Below, in pieces: positions 30,075-42,229 of a DNA stretch of 64,000 bases. The position numbers and the translations under genes were made by a program. The stretch comes from Rhodopirellula sp. P2. Lineage in GTDB: Bacteria > Planctomycetota > Planctomycetia > Pirellulales > Pirellulaceae. The notes under the pieces are model-generated. The model made no database searches and was not told the DNA's origin. It was given only the letters and a program-made list of their open reading frames with translations. The DNA lies in the NCBI RefSeq assembly GCF_028768465.1, contig NZ_CP118225.1:7049001-7113000 (forward strand). The letters run 5' to 3'. Numbering within the stretch: the first letter of the stretch is position 1; every line of letters starts with the position of its first letter.

Positions 30075-31636
30075 CCTCCCGTTTGATCTCGCAAGCCAAC
30101 TCGCCGAATTCGACCTGCCTCTCATTTGACCTCGCCATGAACGTCACTCAAAACCCTGCCCTTCAAACGCTCGCCAACCTGTCCGGTCGGCGCCAGTTCC
30201 TGCAGCACACCGGGATGGGACTGGGAGCCGCCGCACTGGGGTCGATCGTCGCGCGAGCCCAAGCCAATGAAGCCAGTTCGGCGAAGAAGCCGGCGGCAGC
30301 GGATTCGAAAGCGGGTGAGATGGCGGGCCTGCATTTTCCCGCCAAAGCCAAGCGGGTGATCTTTCTGTTCATGGCGGGTGCCCCCAGCCAAATGGATTTG
30401 TTCGATTACAAACCGGAGCTCGCCAAGCAGTTCAAGCAACCGCTGCCGCCCAGCGTCAGCAACGGGCAACGCGTCACGGCGATGACCCGGGGCCAGGAGC
30501 AAATCATCGCACCGTCGATGTTTGAGTTCTCACGACATGGCGAAAACGGGATCCACCTCAGCGAACTGCTGCCGCACCTGGGGACGGTGATCGATGACAT
30601 CTGCCTGATTCGGTCCACCCACACCGATGCGATCAATCACGACCCCGGCAAAACGCTGTTCTGCACCGGATCCGAGATCCCTGGCAAAGCGAGCTTGGGA
30701 TCTTGGCTGAGCTACGGCCTCGGCCGGATGAATGAAAACCTGCCCGATTTCATCGTTCTCAACTCCGCGTTTTGGAGCGGTGACAAAGCCAACATCCAAG
30801 CTCTCTACAGTCGCTTGTGGGGATCGGGTTACTTGCCATCGAAGCATCAAGGCGTCTCGTTCCAACCCTCCGGTGATCCGGTTTTGTTCCTCTCCAATCC
30901 CCAAGGGGTGAACCGGGAAAGTCGGCAAAAAATGCTGGAGCTGGTCACGGACCTCAATCACCAACACATGCAGCAAAGCGGCGACCCCGAAATCCTGACG
31001 ACGATCGCTCAACAAGAGATGGCCTTTCGGATGCAAGCCTCGGTGCCCGAACTGACGGACCTGAGCCAAGAAACCGAAGACACCTTGGCGATGTATGGTC
31101 CCGAAGTTCACAAGAGCGGGTCGTTCGCTCGCAACTGTTTGATGGCCCGCCGAATGGTCGAACGCGACGTGCGATTTGTGCAACTGTTCCACCGCGGATG
31201 GGATCACCACTCGCACCTGCCCAAGAAAATTCGCGGCCAAGCCTACGATGTCGATCAACCCTGTGCCGCACTGATTCGCGATCTGCGGCAACGCGGGATG
31301 CTCGACGACACACTGGTCGTGTTCGCGGGCGAGTTTGGACGCACCACCTATTGCCAAGGCAAACTGACGCACAAGGATTACGGACGCGATCACCATCCAC
31401 GTTGCTTCACCACTTGGATGGCCGGCGGCGGTGTCAAAGGCGGCATCGCCCACGGTGTCACCGACGACTTCAGCTACAACGTGGTCGAGAACCCGGTTCA
31501 TGTGCGAGATTTCAACGCCACCATCCTGCACCAATTGGGAATCGATCACGAACGATTGACGTTCCCGTTCCTTGGACTGGATCAACGTTTGACGGGCGTG
31601 GAAGAAGCCCACGTCATCCACGACATTCTGGCTTGA
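30071..31636 (+). CDS. DUF1501 protein, Tat-exported (operon B)
   Basis: The twin-arginine signal is clear: [20 protein letters not shown], then an ARAQA cleavage-like site. The mature part has the DUF1501 marks [68 protein letters not shown] and [17 protein letters not shown]. These His/Asp motifs sit where sulfatase-fold enzymes bind metal, but activity is unproven. The start at 30071 overlaps the upstream PSD1 stop (ATGA); an internal ATG at 30137 would shorten the leader before the Tat motif. It ends a two-gene operon. Confidence 0.87.
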   Translation: MTSRLISQANSPNSTCLSFDLAMNVTQNPALQTLANLSGRRQFLQHTGMGLGAAALGSIVARAQANEASSAKKPAAADSKAGEMAGLHFPAKAKRVIFLFMAGAPSQMDLFDYKPELAKQFKQPLPPSVSNGQRVTAMTRGQEQIIAPSMFEFSRHGENGIHLSELLPHLGTVIDDICLIRSTHTDAINHDPGKTLFCTGSEIPGKASLGSWLSYGLGRMNENLPDFIVLNSAFWSGDKANIQALYSRLWGSGYLPSKHQGVSFQPSGDPVLFLSNPQGVNRESRQKMLELVTDLNHQHMQQSGDPEILTTIAQQEMAFRMQASVPELTDLSQETEDTLAMYGPEVHKSGSFARNCLMARRMVERDVRFVQLFHRGWDHHSHLPKKIRGQAYDVDQPCAALIRDLRQRGMLDDTLVVFAGEFGRTTYCQGKLTHKDYGRDHHPRCFTTWMAGGGVKGGIAHGVTDDFSYNVVENPVHVRDFNATILHQLGIDHERLTFPFLGLDQRLTGVEEAHVIHDILA

Positions 31637-31944
31637 TTCCAAATCGTGAATCGCACCCCCTCGACGATTCACCGTGGTTTGAAATGGGTCGAAGACGGTG
31701 TTGCCCAAACCAAGTCGAGACACGTCCTTCATTCACGACGGCCCCGTCCGGGGCGAGTTTGCAGGCATGGCTCCGGCGGAGTTCTCGTGGATCGCCCGGT
31801 TCGGAAGCCTCGAGAACACTGACGCATGGAGAGATCAAGCATGGTCAATTGGTTCCGGCGGCATTAGGATTTTGGAGCACACGCCATGCTGGATTGCGGA
31901 GCAATCCAGGACACTCCCAAAGCGAGCGGACTTAGAACTGCGTC
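31637..31944 (+). other. 308-bp intergenic region
   Basis: This lies between the operon B DUF1501 gene and the exonuclease-BRCT gene, both plus strand. I see no gene, repeat array or classical terminator. It presumably holds the promoter of the exonuclease gene. Confidence 0.45.
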
Positions 31945-32985
31945 ATGGATTTCACCGCAATCGATTTTGAAACGGCGACACGTCGCTCCGACAGTGCTTG
32001 CCAACTGGCGGCGGTCCGTGTTCGCGGCGGCGAGATCGTTGACTCGGCAAGCTGGCTGATTCGGCCGCGACCGTTTGTGTTTTCACCGGCCAACATTCAG
32101 ATCCACGGCATCACCCCCGGCATGGTCCGTGACGAATCTGAATTTGGTGAACTGTGGCCAGACATCCAATCCACGCTCGGCGACGATTGCTTGATCGCTC
32201 ACAACGCCAGCTTTGATCTCGGCGTGTTGATGGCCTGCTTGGAATCGCATGATCATCCCGTTCCGGACATGCAGTACAGTTGCACGCGAGCGATCGCTCG
32301 GCGGACTTGGCCGCAGCAACCTCGGTTTGGTTTGAAACCGTTGTCGGATTGGTTGGGCATTCGGTTCCGTCACCACGATGCCCTCGAAGATTCGATCGCC
32401 TGCGCCAAAATTGCTTTGGCCGCAGCGGAAGACTCGGGCGCGACCAGCCTCGAAGAATTGGAAGCCAAGCTTTCCCTTTCGCGGGGCACCGCTGGCGAAT
32501 GGGGCAAGCAAGGCCCGACCACCCGGCGAGCGTCAACGAAGCGCAAGTCCTCGCCACAGCGTTCCGGATTGCGAACACCGGAAGTCGTGATCGCAGGCTC
32601 AACCGTCCCCGATTCCACACCGTCGACTGCCGCCGCACCGCGAACCTGTGGGATCGGTGGCAGCGGGGTCGACCTGCAGCGACTGATGATTCGAGCGGAT
32701 TTCATCCGTCCGCTGGAAGGTCGAAAAGTCGTCTTCACCGGCGTCCTGCACAAACTGCAGCGAGAGGAAGCCGAATTACTGACCTCGCATTGCGGTGGAA
32801 AATGCCAAACCAACGTGTCGCGAAAAACGGACCTGGTCGTGGTGGGTGAACTCGATTCGCGAACGATCCAGGCGGGGCGCACGATGAGCACGAAAGAAGC
32901 CACCGCTCGCCAATTGGCCGCCGAGGGGGCGTCTCTGAAAATCATGACGGAACTCGAGTTTCTCGAAATGATCATCGCGATGTGA
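31945..32985 (+). CDS. DEDDh 3'-5' exonuclease fused to a BRCT domain
   Basis: Residues 1-170 form a DnaQ-type exonuclease: DFTAIDFETA (DxE), a mid HNASFDLGVLM (HxAxFD) and HHDALEDSIACA (Hx4D), which together provide the DEDDh metal-binding set. A basic, low-complexity linker (residues 175-235) leads to a C-terminal BRCT domain: LEGRKVVFTGVLHKLQREEA, then CQTNVSRKTDLVVVGE. The combination suggests a DNA-repair exonuclease recruited through BRCT contacts, similar to stand-alone epsilon-like exonucleases in other bacteria. It is not the replicative epsilon subunit. It stands alone, 237 bp before carB. Confidence 0.85.
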   Translation: MDFTAIDFETATRRSDSACQLAAVRVRGGEIVDSASWLIRPRPFVFSPANIQIHGITPGMVRDESEFGELWPDIQSTLGDDCLIAHNASFDLGVLMACLESHDHPVPDMQYSCTRAIARRTWPQQPRFGLKPLSDWLGIRFRHHDALEDSIACAKIALAAAEDSGATSLEELEAKLSLSRGTAGEWGKQGPTTRRASTKRKSSPQRSGLRTPEVVIAGSTVPDSTPSTAAAPRTCGIGGSGVDLQRLMIRADFIRPLEGRKVVFTGVLHKLQREEAELLTSHCGGKCQTNVSRKTDLVVVGELDSRTIQAGRTMSTKEATARQLAAEGASLKIMTELEFLEMIIAM

Positions 32986-33222
32986 ACATTCGTCTCACGG
33001 AGAAATTGCCCGCCAATCTGGGCTCGCAACGTGAATCCGAGCAAGAGTTCGCGACGAATCGATTTTGATCGGATCCCGGTCCTCTGCGCCGAGGACAAAC
33101 CGTGTTATCCTTCCCGAAATTTTCACGGCAGGCGTCGTTGAATCAGGGCCCCCACAGCTGGTGGGCTCTCGACCGAATCGCCAGCCATTCGAGCCCCTCC
33201 GCCCTCTTTTGGGATCGTTTCC

Positions 33223-36474
<3,252 letters not shown>

Positions 36475-36477
36475 TTC

Positions 36478-36590
36478 GACTGTTGATTGAGTCAGCCGGA
36501 ACGCGATCGCGTCCGGTTCGTCTCCGGTAACCGTGGGCCAGCGCCCGTCGGCTGATCCTTCGATCTGGCAAACGTTTTAAATCAACAGTC
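36478..36590. repeat. Inverted-repeat-bounded element after carB
   Basis: GACTGTTGATT (36478-36488) and AATCAACAGTC (36580-36590) are a perfect 11-bp inverted repeat bounding 113 bp. Inside are a second palindrome (ACGCGATCGCGT, 36501-36512, flanked by CCGGA/CCGG) and ACCGTGGGCCAGCG, which resembles the interior of the element at 61594-61661. It starts 3 bp after the carB stop codon and could aid termination, but there is no U-run. Confidence 0.6.
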
Positions 36591-36714
36591 TGCTAGTCAG
36601 AATGTGAACGTTTGAGGAAACAGTCGCCCAACCGCGGCTGTTTCCGTTCACAAGCGATGTTTCGAGCCATTAAGATGGGGATCTCATCCCCCATGGTTGT
36701 CAGGCGACGAAAAC

Positions 36715-38430
36715 ATGACTCATCGATTGAAGCGTCCCAAAGAAATCTTGGTCGGCACGCTGCTACTGGGCGGCTTGCTGGTCGGCTCGCTGCTCACCGT
36801 TTCTGCGGCCACTGCGGCTGATCCCGCTCGTTTCAGCAATCAGGTTGGCGAGTCGGTCACCTACAAAATCAACATTCAAATTGGCATCGGCAAGGATGCG
36901 GGCAAGTACCCCGGCTCGTTGACTTATCACGTCAAATCGGCCACGCCAGAACTGATCCAGCTGACCGTCACAGGCGATCTCCAGGGCAAATTCTCCCGGC
37001 CCTCTTCGTTCTTTCGCAGCAGCAACGATTCTCCGTTGCCGACCCTCGAATCGGTTTCTTGCCGCGGGGCCTTGCTGGGCATCACGCCACTCGGTGAAGT
37101 CGAGGTGGCCCAGCGAGACGAGATGCTGGGTTTGCTGCTCGGCACGATCGGCCAACTCGCCATCGCACCACTGCCGCCTGCGGACGCGGCTCCCGTCAAT
37201 GCACGCGCTGCGAACAACGGTGCCGATGTCGCGGTGACCTGGGATGTTTCTGACACGACCACGATCGCGCGCGTTAGCAGCCCCTTTGGGATGACACCTT
37301 CGTTCGCCAGCCGGGCTGGAATCAACAACAAAAAGCTCTCGATCGCGACCGAAAAGTGGAAGTATGTCGCTCATCCAGCGGCCCGAAACCGGATGAAGAT
37401 CGATCATCAATACGAGTTGTCCGCGCCCGAATCCGATCCGCCACTGAAGATGCAAGGTGAGGGCATTGCGTTCTTCAACTTGGACGACGGCTTCTACGAA
37501 CAAATGCAAATCAATCGGATGCTGTTCCAAGTTGAGGATGGGGTGGAGGTGAAGATCCCCGTGTCGATCGCCTTGGTTCGTGAGACCCAGCAGGAACGCG
37601 ATGCCAAAATTGCCGCGGCCAAGGAAGCGGCTCTCAAACGCACGCGGCCATTCACCGATGCCGAGCGAAAACAGTGGGTTCAGGCACTCGCCCCGGGTTC
37701 TTCCGCCGTGGTGGCTCACCGCGCGATGACGGAACTCAATTCCCGGAATCAACGGCAAGACCCGGTGCTCGCGCAGGCATTGCTGAAGCGAGCCGAAACC
37801 TCCGACAACAACATGAAATCCTTCTACTATTCCGCAGCGGCTCGCTATGACGAATCGATCAAGCAAATGGCGGAGGACCGTCGCGATTACAGCCGTGGGG
37901 TTGGGACGGTGAAGCGGACCGGCGCCCCAGTCACCACCGCCAGCCGTTTGGTTGTTGGCCAGATCCTCGCCAAATCGCGAGAACGGTTCAGCGGCCACGA
38001 GGCGGTGGAAGTCACGGAGATTCATGACCGCAACGAAGTCTCGGTGCGATCCGTCGGTGGGCACGGCCGAGTGGAACGGGTCAATGTCTCACTGTTGCGT
38101 TATCCCCCGGACACGGTTCCACAACCGGTCCACACCCGGCCTGAACCACGAGCCCGACGAGTCGCTCCCAAACCCCGGGTGGTGATGGAGGAACCGGAGG
38201 AGTTCGACGAAATGGATGCCATCCGAACTTGGACCGACAAAACGGGGAAATTCAAGATCGAGGCCTCGTTTCTGGCGGTGGAAGACGAAAAGGTTCGCCT
38301 GAAATCCGCGGACGACAAAACGATCGAAGTCCCGCTGGCGGCACTCTCGAAGAAGGACGCGGACCTGGCGGAACAATTCCAAAAGGAATCCGAAGCTCCC
38401 GCCAATCCATTTCAGGTTGTGACGGAATGA
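36715..38430 (+). CDS. Exported protein with C-terminal SHD1 domain
   Basis: The 571-residue protein has a signal peptide (EILVGTLLLGGLLVGSLLTV, cleavage near ATAAD) and a long unrecognised central region of mixed alpha/beta composition. The C-terminal 60 residues, RTWTDKTGKFKIEASFLAVE through VPLAALSKKDADLAEQFQ, match SHD1, a small SH3-like domain frequent in planctomycete exported proteins. A short Pro/Arg-rich linker precedes it. ATG 36715 was chosen; an in-frame TTG lies 18 bp upstream. The function is unknown; SHD1 suggests protein-protein or surface binding. Confidence 0.7.
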   Translation: MTHRLKRPKEILVGTLLLGGLLVGSLLTVSAATAADPARFSNQVGESVTYKINIQIGIGKDAGKYPGSLTYHVKSATPELIQLTVTGDLQGKFSRPSSFFRSSNDSPLPTLESVSCRGALLGITPLGEVEVAQRDEMLGLLLGTIGQLAIAPLPPADAAPVNARAANNGADVAVTWDVSDTTTIARVSSPFGMTPSFASRAGINNKKLSIATEKWKYVAHPAARNRMKIDHQYELSAPESDPPLKMQGEGIAFFNLDDGFYEQMQINRMLFQVEDGVEVKIPVSIALVRETQQERDAKIAAAKEAALKRTRPFTDAERKQWVQALAPGSSAVVAHRAMTELNSRNQRQDPVLAQALLKRAETSDNNMKSFYYSAAARYDESIKQMAEDRRDYSRGVGTVKRTGAPVTTASRLVVGQILAKSRERFSGHEAVEVTEIHDRNEVSVRSVGGHGRVERVNVSLLRYPPDTVPQPVHTRPEPRARRVAPKPRVVMEEPEEFDEMDAIRTWTDKTGKFKIEASFLAVEDEKVRLKSADDKTIEVPLAALSKKDADLAEQFQKESEAPANPFQVVTE

Positions 38431-38490
38431 TCCACCGAGTCGCCCCACACCGAGCCTGCTGCCTCGGTGAACTCAACCGCGGAGAAGGCA

Positions 38491-38983
38491 ATTGAAAAAG
38501 TTAAATTGACAATTGTAAATTTCAAATTGTTGGTTGAAGGGCAGCTACTTCGTGTTTTGTAGATTTGCTTTTGCCGTCACAACAGATTTCCCAATGATGT
38601 TGCACAGTTGGATGCACTCATCGAGAAGCGGCTTGATGCGGTCATCGGAAAGCATCTCCGACTTCAGAATTAGCTTGACCCAAGTTCGCGATTCACGAAG
38701 CTCCTTCAACGCGATCCCCAGCTTGTGAACAAAGTCCTTCTTGCTTTCAGCGGCACACGCTTCGGCATAGTTTGGTGCGGGCGAAGTGCCACTTCGCACC
38801 AGCTGGCCAGCGATGTGCCGCCCCAGGCGGGTCTCCGGCAACGCTTCGACCAATTTCCCGACGCGTGTCGCGAAATCCAGTAGCCGATCTTCTAAATCTT
38901 CACCACGCTGATCCATTAGGTCGCTCGCCGGCTGGAGAACAAACAAATTTACAATTTCCAATTGTCAATTTAACTTTTTCAAT
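38491..38983. mobile_element. Putative inverted-repeat element carrying a four-helix-bundle gene
   Basis: A perfect 25-bp inverted repeat bounds this 493-bp segment: 38491-38515 (ATTGAAAAAGTTAAATTGAC then AATTG) and its exact complement at 38959-38983. Immediately inside, both ends carry AATTGTAAATTT-like sequence. The ends are AT-rich in a GC-rich neighbourhood. The only gene inside is a minus-strand four-helix-bundle protein of the type encoded in 23S rRNA intervening sequences. No obvious target-site duplication is visible. I read it as a small mobile or formerly mobile unit; the mechanism is unknown. Confidence 0.6.
38545..38916 (-). CDS. Four-helix-bundle protein, S23/IVP-like
   Basis: The 123-residue protein matches the family found in 23S rRNA intervening sequences and related to the Avd accessory protein of diversity-generating retroelements. 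Landmarks are LPETRLGRHIAGQLVRSGTS, PNYAEACAAESKKDFVHKLG, IALKELRESRTWVKLILKS and four predicted helices. Members form pentameric, positively charged barrels that may bind nucleic acid. The frame is open to a TTG at 38961, inside the right inverted repeat, but ATG 38916 (MDQRGEDLED) is the usual N-terminus. It is convergent with the SHD1 gene and lies inside perfect inverted repeats. No reverse transcriptase or rRNA gene is nearby. Confidence 0.82.
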   Translation of the reverse strand: MDQRGEDLEDRLLDFATRVGKLVEALPETRLGRHIAGQLVRSGTSPAPNYAEACAAESKKDFVHKLGIALKELRESRTWVKLILKSEMLSDDRIKPLLDECIQLCNIIGKSVVTAKANLQNTK

Positions 38984-39167
38984 GGCGTCGAGTGATGAGT
39001 ATCCCCTCCTTCATTTTGTGCAGGATCATCTGACGGACGATTGAAGCCCCAAACCCCAGTTTCGGAGACATGGTTCCCAGGAACCTGGACTGGCTTAGAA
39101 TCTAGGGCTCACGACCACGAAATGGGGTCGTTTTTCGCCAGCCCTTCTCGTCATCCGTCTGATTTGA

Positions 39168-40619
39168 ATGACTTCCGATCTCACTGCTGCCACTGATTCT
39201 CCCACCGAGCCGCTCGATCGTTCCAAGTATCGGTTGCTGGTCGTCGACAACGAGGCCGCTCATGCGCGAGCGATGACGGAGAGCCTGGAGAAAGTCGGCT
39301 ACGTTTGCGAAGTCGCGACCAGCGGCCCCGACGCTGCCGCTCTGATCCAGCGAGAAACGTTTGACATCATCATCACGGACATGGTGATGAACGACGTTGA
39401 CGGAATGAAAATCCTCGCTCTGGCCAACGAACGACTGCCCGAATGCGAAGTCGTGATGGTCACCGGACACGCGACCGTGCCGATCGCTGTCGAAGCCATG
39501 CAACTGGGCGCGTTCAACTTCCTCGAAAAACCGATCACGCCCAGTCGGCTGCGGGCCATCGTCGAAAAGGCCGCCGAGAACGTCGAATTGCGACGCCAAA
39601 ACACCGAGTTGATGCAGCGACTCGATGAGCGATTTGGCTTTGAAGGAATCATCTACACCAGCAAGAAGATGCAGACGGTCATCGATCGTCTGCGGCGAAT
39701 CGCGGCCACTGACGCAACCGTGCTGATCACCGGTGAATCCGGAACCGGCAAAGAGATGGTGGCCCAAGCGATTCACCAGAACAGCCCTCGGAAGAACAAA
39801 CGGATCGTCGCGCTCAACACCCGAGCCGTTTCCGAAAACCTGGTCGAAAGCGAACTGTTTGGCCACGTCAAAGGATCGTTCACCGACGCGGTCTCTGATC
39901 GCGAAGGTGCGTTTGAGTACGCCAATGGCGGAACGCTGTTCCTGGACGAAGTTGGCGACATGCCGATGAGCACCCAGATCAAACTGCTGCGAGTGCTGGA
40001 AGAAAGCCAGATCACTCGCGTCGGCGGCAACAAATCCATCAAGGTCAACGTTCGCCTGATCTCGGCCACCAACCGACCGCTCGAAGAGATGATCGATGCA
40101 GGAACGTTCCGCAACGACCTCTACTTCCGACTGAAAGTCGTGACGATCGAACTGCCGCCGCTGCGTGAACGTCGCGACGATGTGATCACGCTGATGGACC
40201 ATTTCCGCAAGATGTTCCTGCGGCGGCACGGGAAGTCCTCTGCCCATTTCACCCCTGCGGTGACCAAGAAGTTCTTCGCTTATGACTGGCCCGGCAACAT
40301 CCGTCAGCTCCGAAACTTTGTCGAAACCATGGTGGTGCTGGACACCGATGGGTCGCTCGATGAAGACGACTTGCCACCTGAATTGATTGACGAGACTCCA
40401 CCGGAAGGCAGCGACGCAACAATGCCAGCCTTGATCGAAGGCTCGATGAGTTTCGTTGGGAAGCCGCTTGCCGAGATTGAACGCTGGGCAATCGAAGAAA
40501 CGCTGAAGATGACCGGCAACAATCGGGAAGAAGCCGCCAAGATCCTTCAGATCGGCGCCCGGACGCTCTACCGCCGTCTCGACCAATACAAAAAAGATGA
40601 AGACGAAGCCACGTCATGA
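39168..40619 (+). CDS. NtrC-family response regulator (receiver-AAA+-Fis) with variant GAFTGA loop
   Basis: The 483-residue regulator has a receiver domain with phospho-acceptor Asp71 (IIITDMVMNDVDG) and Lys121, a sigma-54-type AAA+ domain, and a Fis-like helix-turn-helix at the C-terminus (NNREEAAKILQIGARTLYRR). Walker A is GESGTGKE (189-196) and Walker B GGTLFLDEVGD. The loop that contacts sigma-54, normally GAFTGA, reads GSFTDA (236-241). No histidine kinase is adjacent. It could still activate sigma-54 promoters, as GAFTDA-like variants exist, or have lost that contact. It lies 72 bp upstream of pepA on the same strand. Confidence 0.9.
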   Translation: MTSDLTAATDSPTEPLDRSKYRLLVVDNEAAHARAMTESLEKVGYVCEVATSGPDAAALIQRETFDIIITDMVMNDVDGMKILALANERLPECEVVMVTGHATVPIAVEAMQLGAFNFLEKPITPSRLRAIVEKAAENVELRRQNTELMQRLDERFGFEGIIYTSKKMQTVIDRLRRIAATDATVLITGESGTGKEMVAQAIHQNSPRKNKRIVALNTRAVSENLVESELFGHVKGSFTDAVSDREGAFEYANGGTLFLDEVGDMPMSTQIKLLRVLEESQITRVGGNKSIKVNVRLISATNRPLEEMIDAGTFRNDLYFRLKVVTIELPPLRERRDDVITLMDHFRKMFLRRHGKSSAHFTPAVTKKFFAYDWPGNIRQLRNFVETMVVLDTDGSLDEDDLPPELIDETPPEGSDATMPALIEGSMSFVGKPLAEIERWAIEETLKMTGNNREEAAKILQIGARTLYRRLDQYKKDEDEATS

Positions 40620-40691
40620 ACCATCGCCTCGTCAAATCAACTTGATCTGACCAACCACTTCCTTTCTCTTTCGACTGACACCGGATCCAAA

Positions 40692-42197
40692 ATGCAACCT
40701 TTGCCTTTCCCTTCGTTGACGCTGACCGCCGAAGCCAAACTTGACCTCGCCAAAGCAGGTGTGTTGGTCCTCGGCGTCGAACCGGCCGGCGATTCGGAGG
40801 ATTCCTCCGACGGCAAAGCAACGGCGAAGTGTGTTGCGATCTCAGCGTTGCCTGAATCGCTCGCCAAGACCGTTCAAAACGCTTGCGACTCCGGTCAAGT
40901 GAATGGCAAACCCGGCGAATTGACCAGCTTCGCGACCGGCGACTCTCAAACGCCTTGGATCGTGCTCGCCGGATTGGGCGCAAGCGACAAACGCACGCGA
41001 GGGTCCGCCATTGAACTGGGCGCCGCGGTGGTTCGCAGCTTGGTCGACAAACCTCGCCCACAAATCACATTTGCCTTGGGCGATGGTGTCACCGCCGAAA
41101 ACCACGATGCCGTCGTCGCCGGTGCGGTCTCCGGATGCGAAGGCCAACACCTGTACCAACGTGAACCAGCCGTCTCGGTTCCCGACGCGATCGCATTCGT
41201 TGGTTACTCAGCCGAAGCCGTTTCGCGAGGCGAGAAGCTCGGCCAATCGATCAATCACACTCGGCGTCTGGTCAACGAGCCACCGTCGATCATGAACCCA
41301 ACCGGCTTCGCTCAATACGCTGAAAAAATCGCCAGCGATTGCGGTTTGAAATGCGAAATCTGGGACGAGAAGAAACTGGCAGCTGAAAACTGCCGAGCGA
41401 TCTTGGCTGTCGGCCGAGCATCGACCAGCCCTCCGCGTTTGGTGATGCTGCGTCACGATGGCGGTGGCGACGAAGCCCCACTCGTGATCGTTGGCAAAGG
41501 CGTCACGTTCGACTCCGGCGGTTTGTCACTCAAACCCAGCGATGGCATGGTCGACATGAAGTGCGACATGGCTGGGGCGGCCACCGTTGTTGGCGTGATG
41601 AACGCGCTCGCGAAACTGAAGGTGCCACGCAACGTCATCGGGCTGTGTGGGCTGGCCGAAAACATGGTCAGCGGTGACAGCTACAAACTGGGTGACGTGA
41701 TCGAAACCCGCAGCGGCAAAACGATTGAGATCTTGAACACCGACGCCGAAGGCCGCGTGGTGCTGGCCGACACGCTGGACGTCGCCGTCCAACAAAAGCC
41801 CCAAGCGATCGTCGACTTGGCCACGCTCACCGGTGCTTGCATGGTGGCCCTGGGAATCGATGTCGCTGGTTTGATGACCAACAACCAAGCCCTCTGCGAC
41901 GCAGTTCAAAGCGCGGCGGAATCCGAGTGCGAACCCGTTTGGCAATTGCCAATGTTCTCGCTGTACGACGACAAAGTCAAAAGCAAAGTCGCTGACATCA
42001 AGAACGTCGGCGAAGGTCGCTGGGGCGGCGCGATCACCGCTGCGAAGTTCCTGGAGAACTTTGTCGCCGACGTGCCTTGGGTGCACATCGACATCGCTGG
42101 CCCCGCCTTCGTTGATTCCGCCAAGCCTCATCGTGATGCAGGTGCCACCGGCGTCATGGTCCGAAGTCTGGTCCGCTGGATCGAAAACGCTTCGTAA
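40692..42197 (+). CDS. pepA: Cytosol (leucyl) aminopeptidase PepA
   Basis: PepA is a di-metal M17 aminopeptidase that releases N-terminal residues and, in some bacteria, binds DNA. The catalytic C-terminal half shows VGKGVTFDSGGLSLKPSDGM, DMKCDMAGAATVVGVMNAL and the signature NTDAEGRVVLADTLDVA. The last region has ITAAKFLENFVADVPWVHID. Length is 501 residues, normal for the family. The N-terminal domain is divergent, as usual. No signal peptide is present. The gene ends 32 bp before a long repeat array and is convergent with operon C. Confidence 0.95.
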   Translation: MQPLPFPSLTLTAEAKLDLAKAGVLVLGVEPAGDSEDSSDGKATAKCVAISALPESLAKTVQNACDSGQVNGKPGELTSFATGDSQTPWIVLAGLGASDKRTRGSAIELGAAVVRSLVDKPRPQITFALGDGVTAENHDAVVAGAVSGCEGQHLYQREPAVSVPDAIAFVGYSAEAVSRGEKLGQSINHTRRLVNEPPSIMNPTGFAQYAEKIASDCGLKCEIWDEKKLAAENCRAILAVGRASTSPPRLVMLRHDGGGDEAPLVIVGKGVTFDSGGLSLKPSDGMVDMKCDMAGAATVVGVMNALAKLKVPRNVIGLCGLAENMVSGDSYKLGDVIETRSGKTIEILNTDAEGRVVLADTLDVAVQQKPQAIVDLATLTGACMVALGIDVAGLMTNNQALCDAVQSAAESECEPVWQLPMFSLYDDKVKSKVADIKNVGEGRWGGAITAAKFLENFVADVPWVHIDIAGPAFVDSAKPHRDAGATGVMVRSLVRWIENAS

Positions 42198-42229
42198 GCA
42201 AAGGCCTCCAAGCCGTTTGGATAATCCCC

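Noticed and set aside
33148-33168. Hairpin in the carB leader as a riboswitch or attenuator
   Set aside because: GGGCCCCCAC/GTGGGCTC forms a small stem, but no leader peptide, conserved aptamer core or U-run was found.
38491-38983. Diversity-generating retroelement
   Set aside because: The four-helix-bundle protein is related to Avd, but no reverse transcriptase, template repeat or variable repeat is present in the surrounding DNA.
39102-40586. 494-codon minus-strand open frame
   Set aside because: It is the shadow of the NtrC-type gene. Long antisense frames are common in this GC-rich genome.
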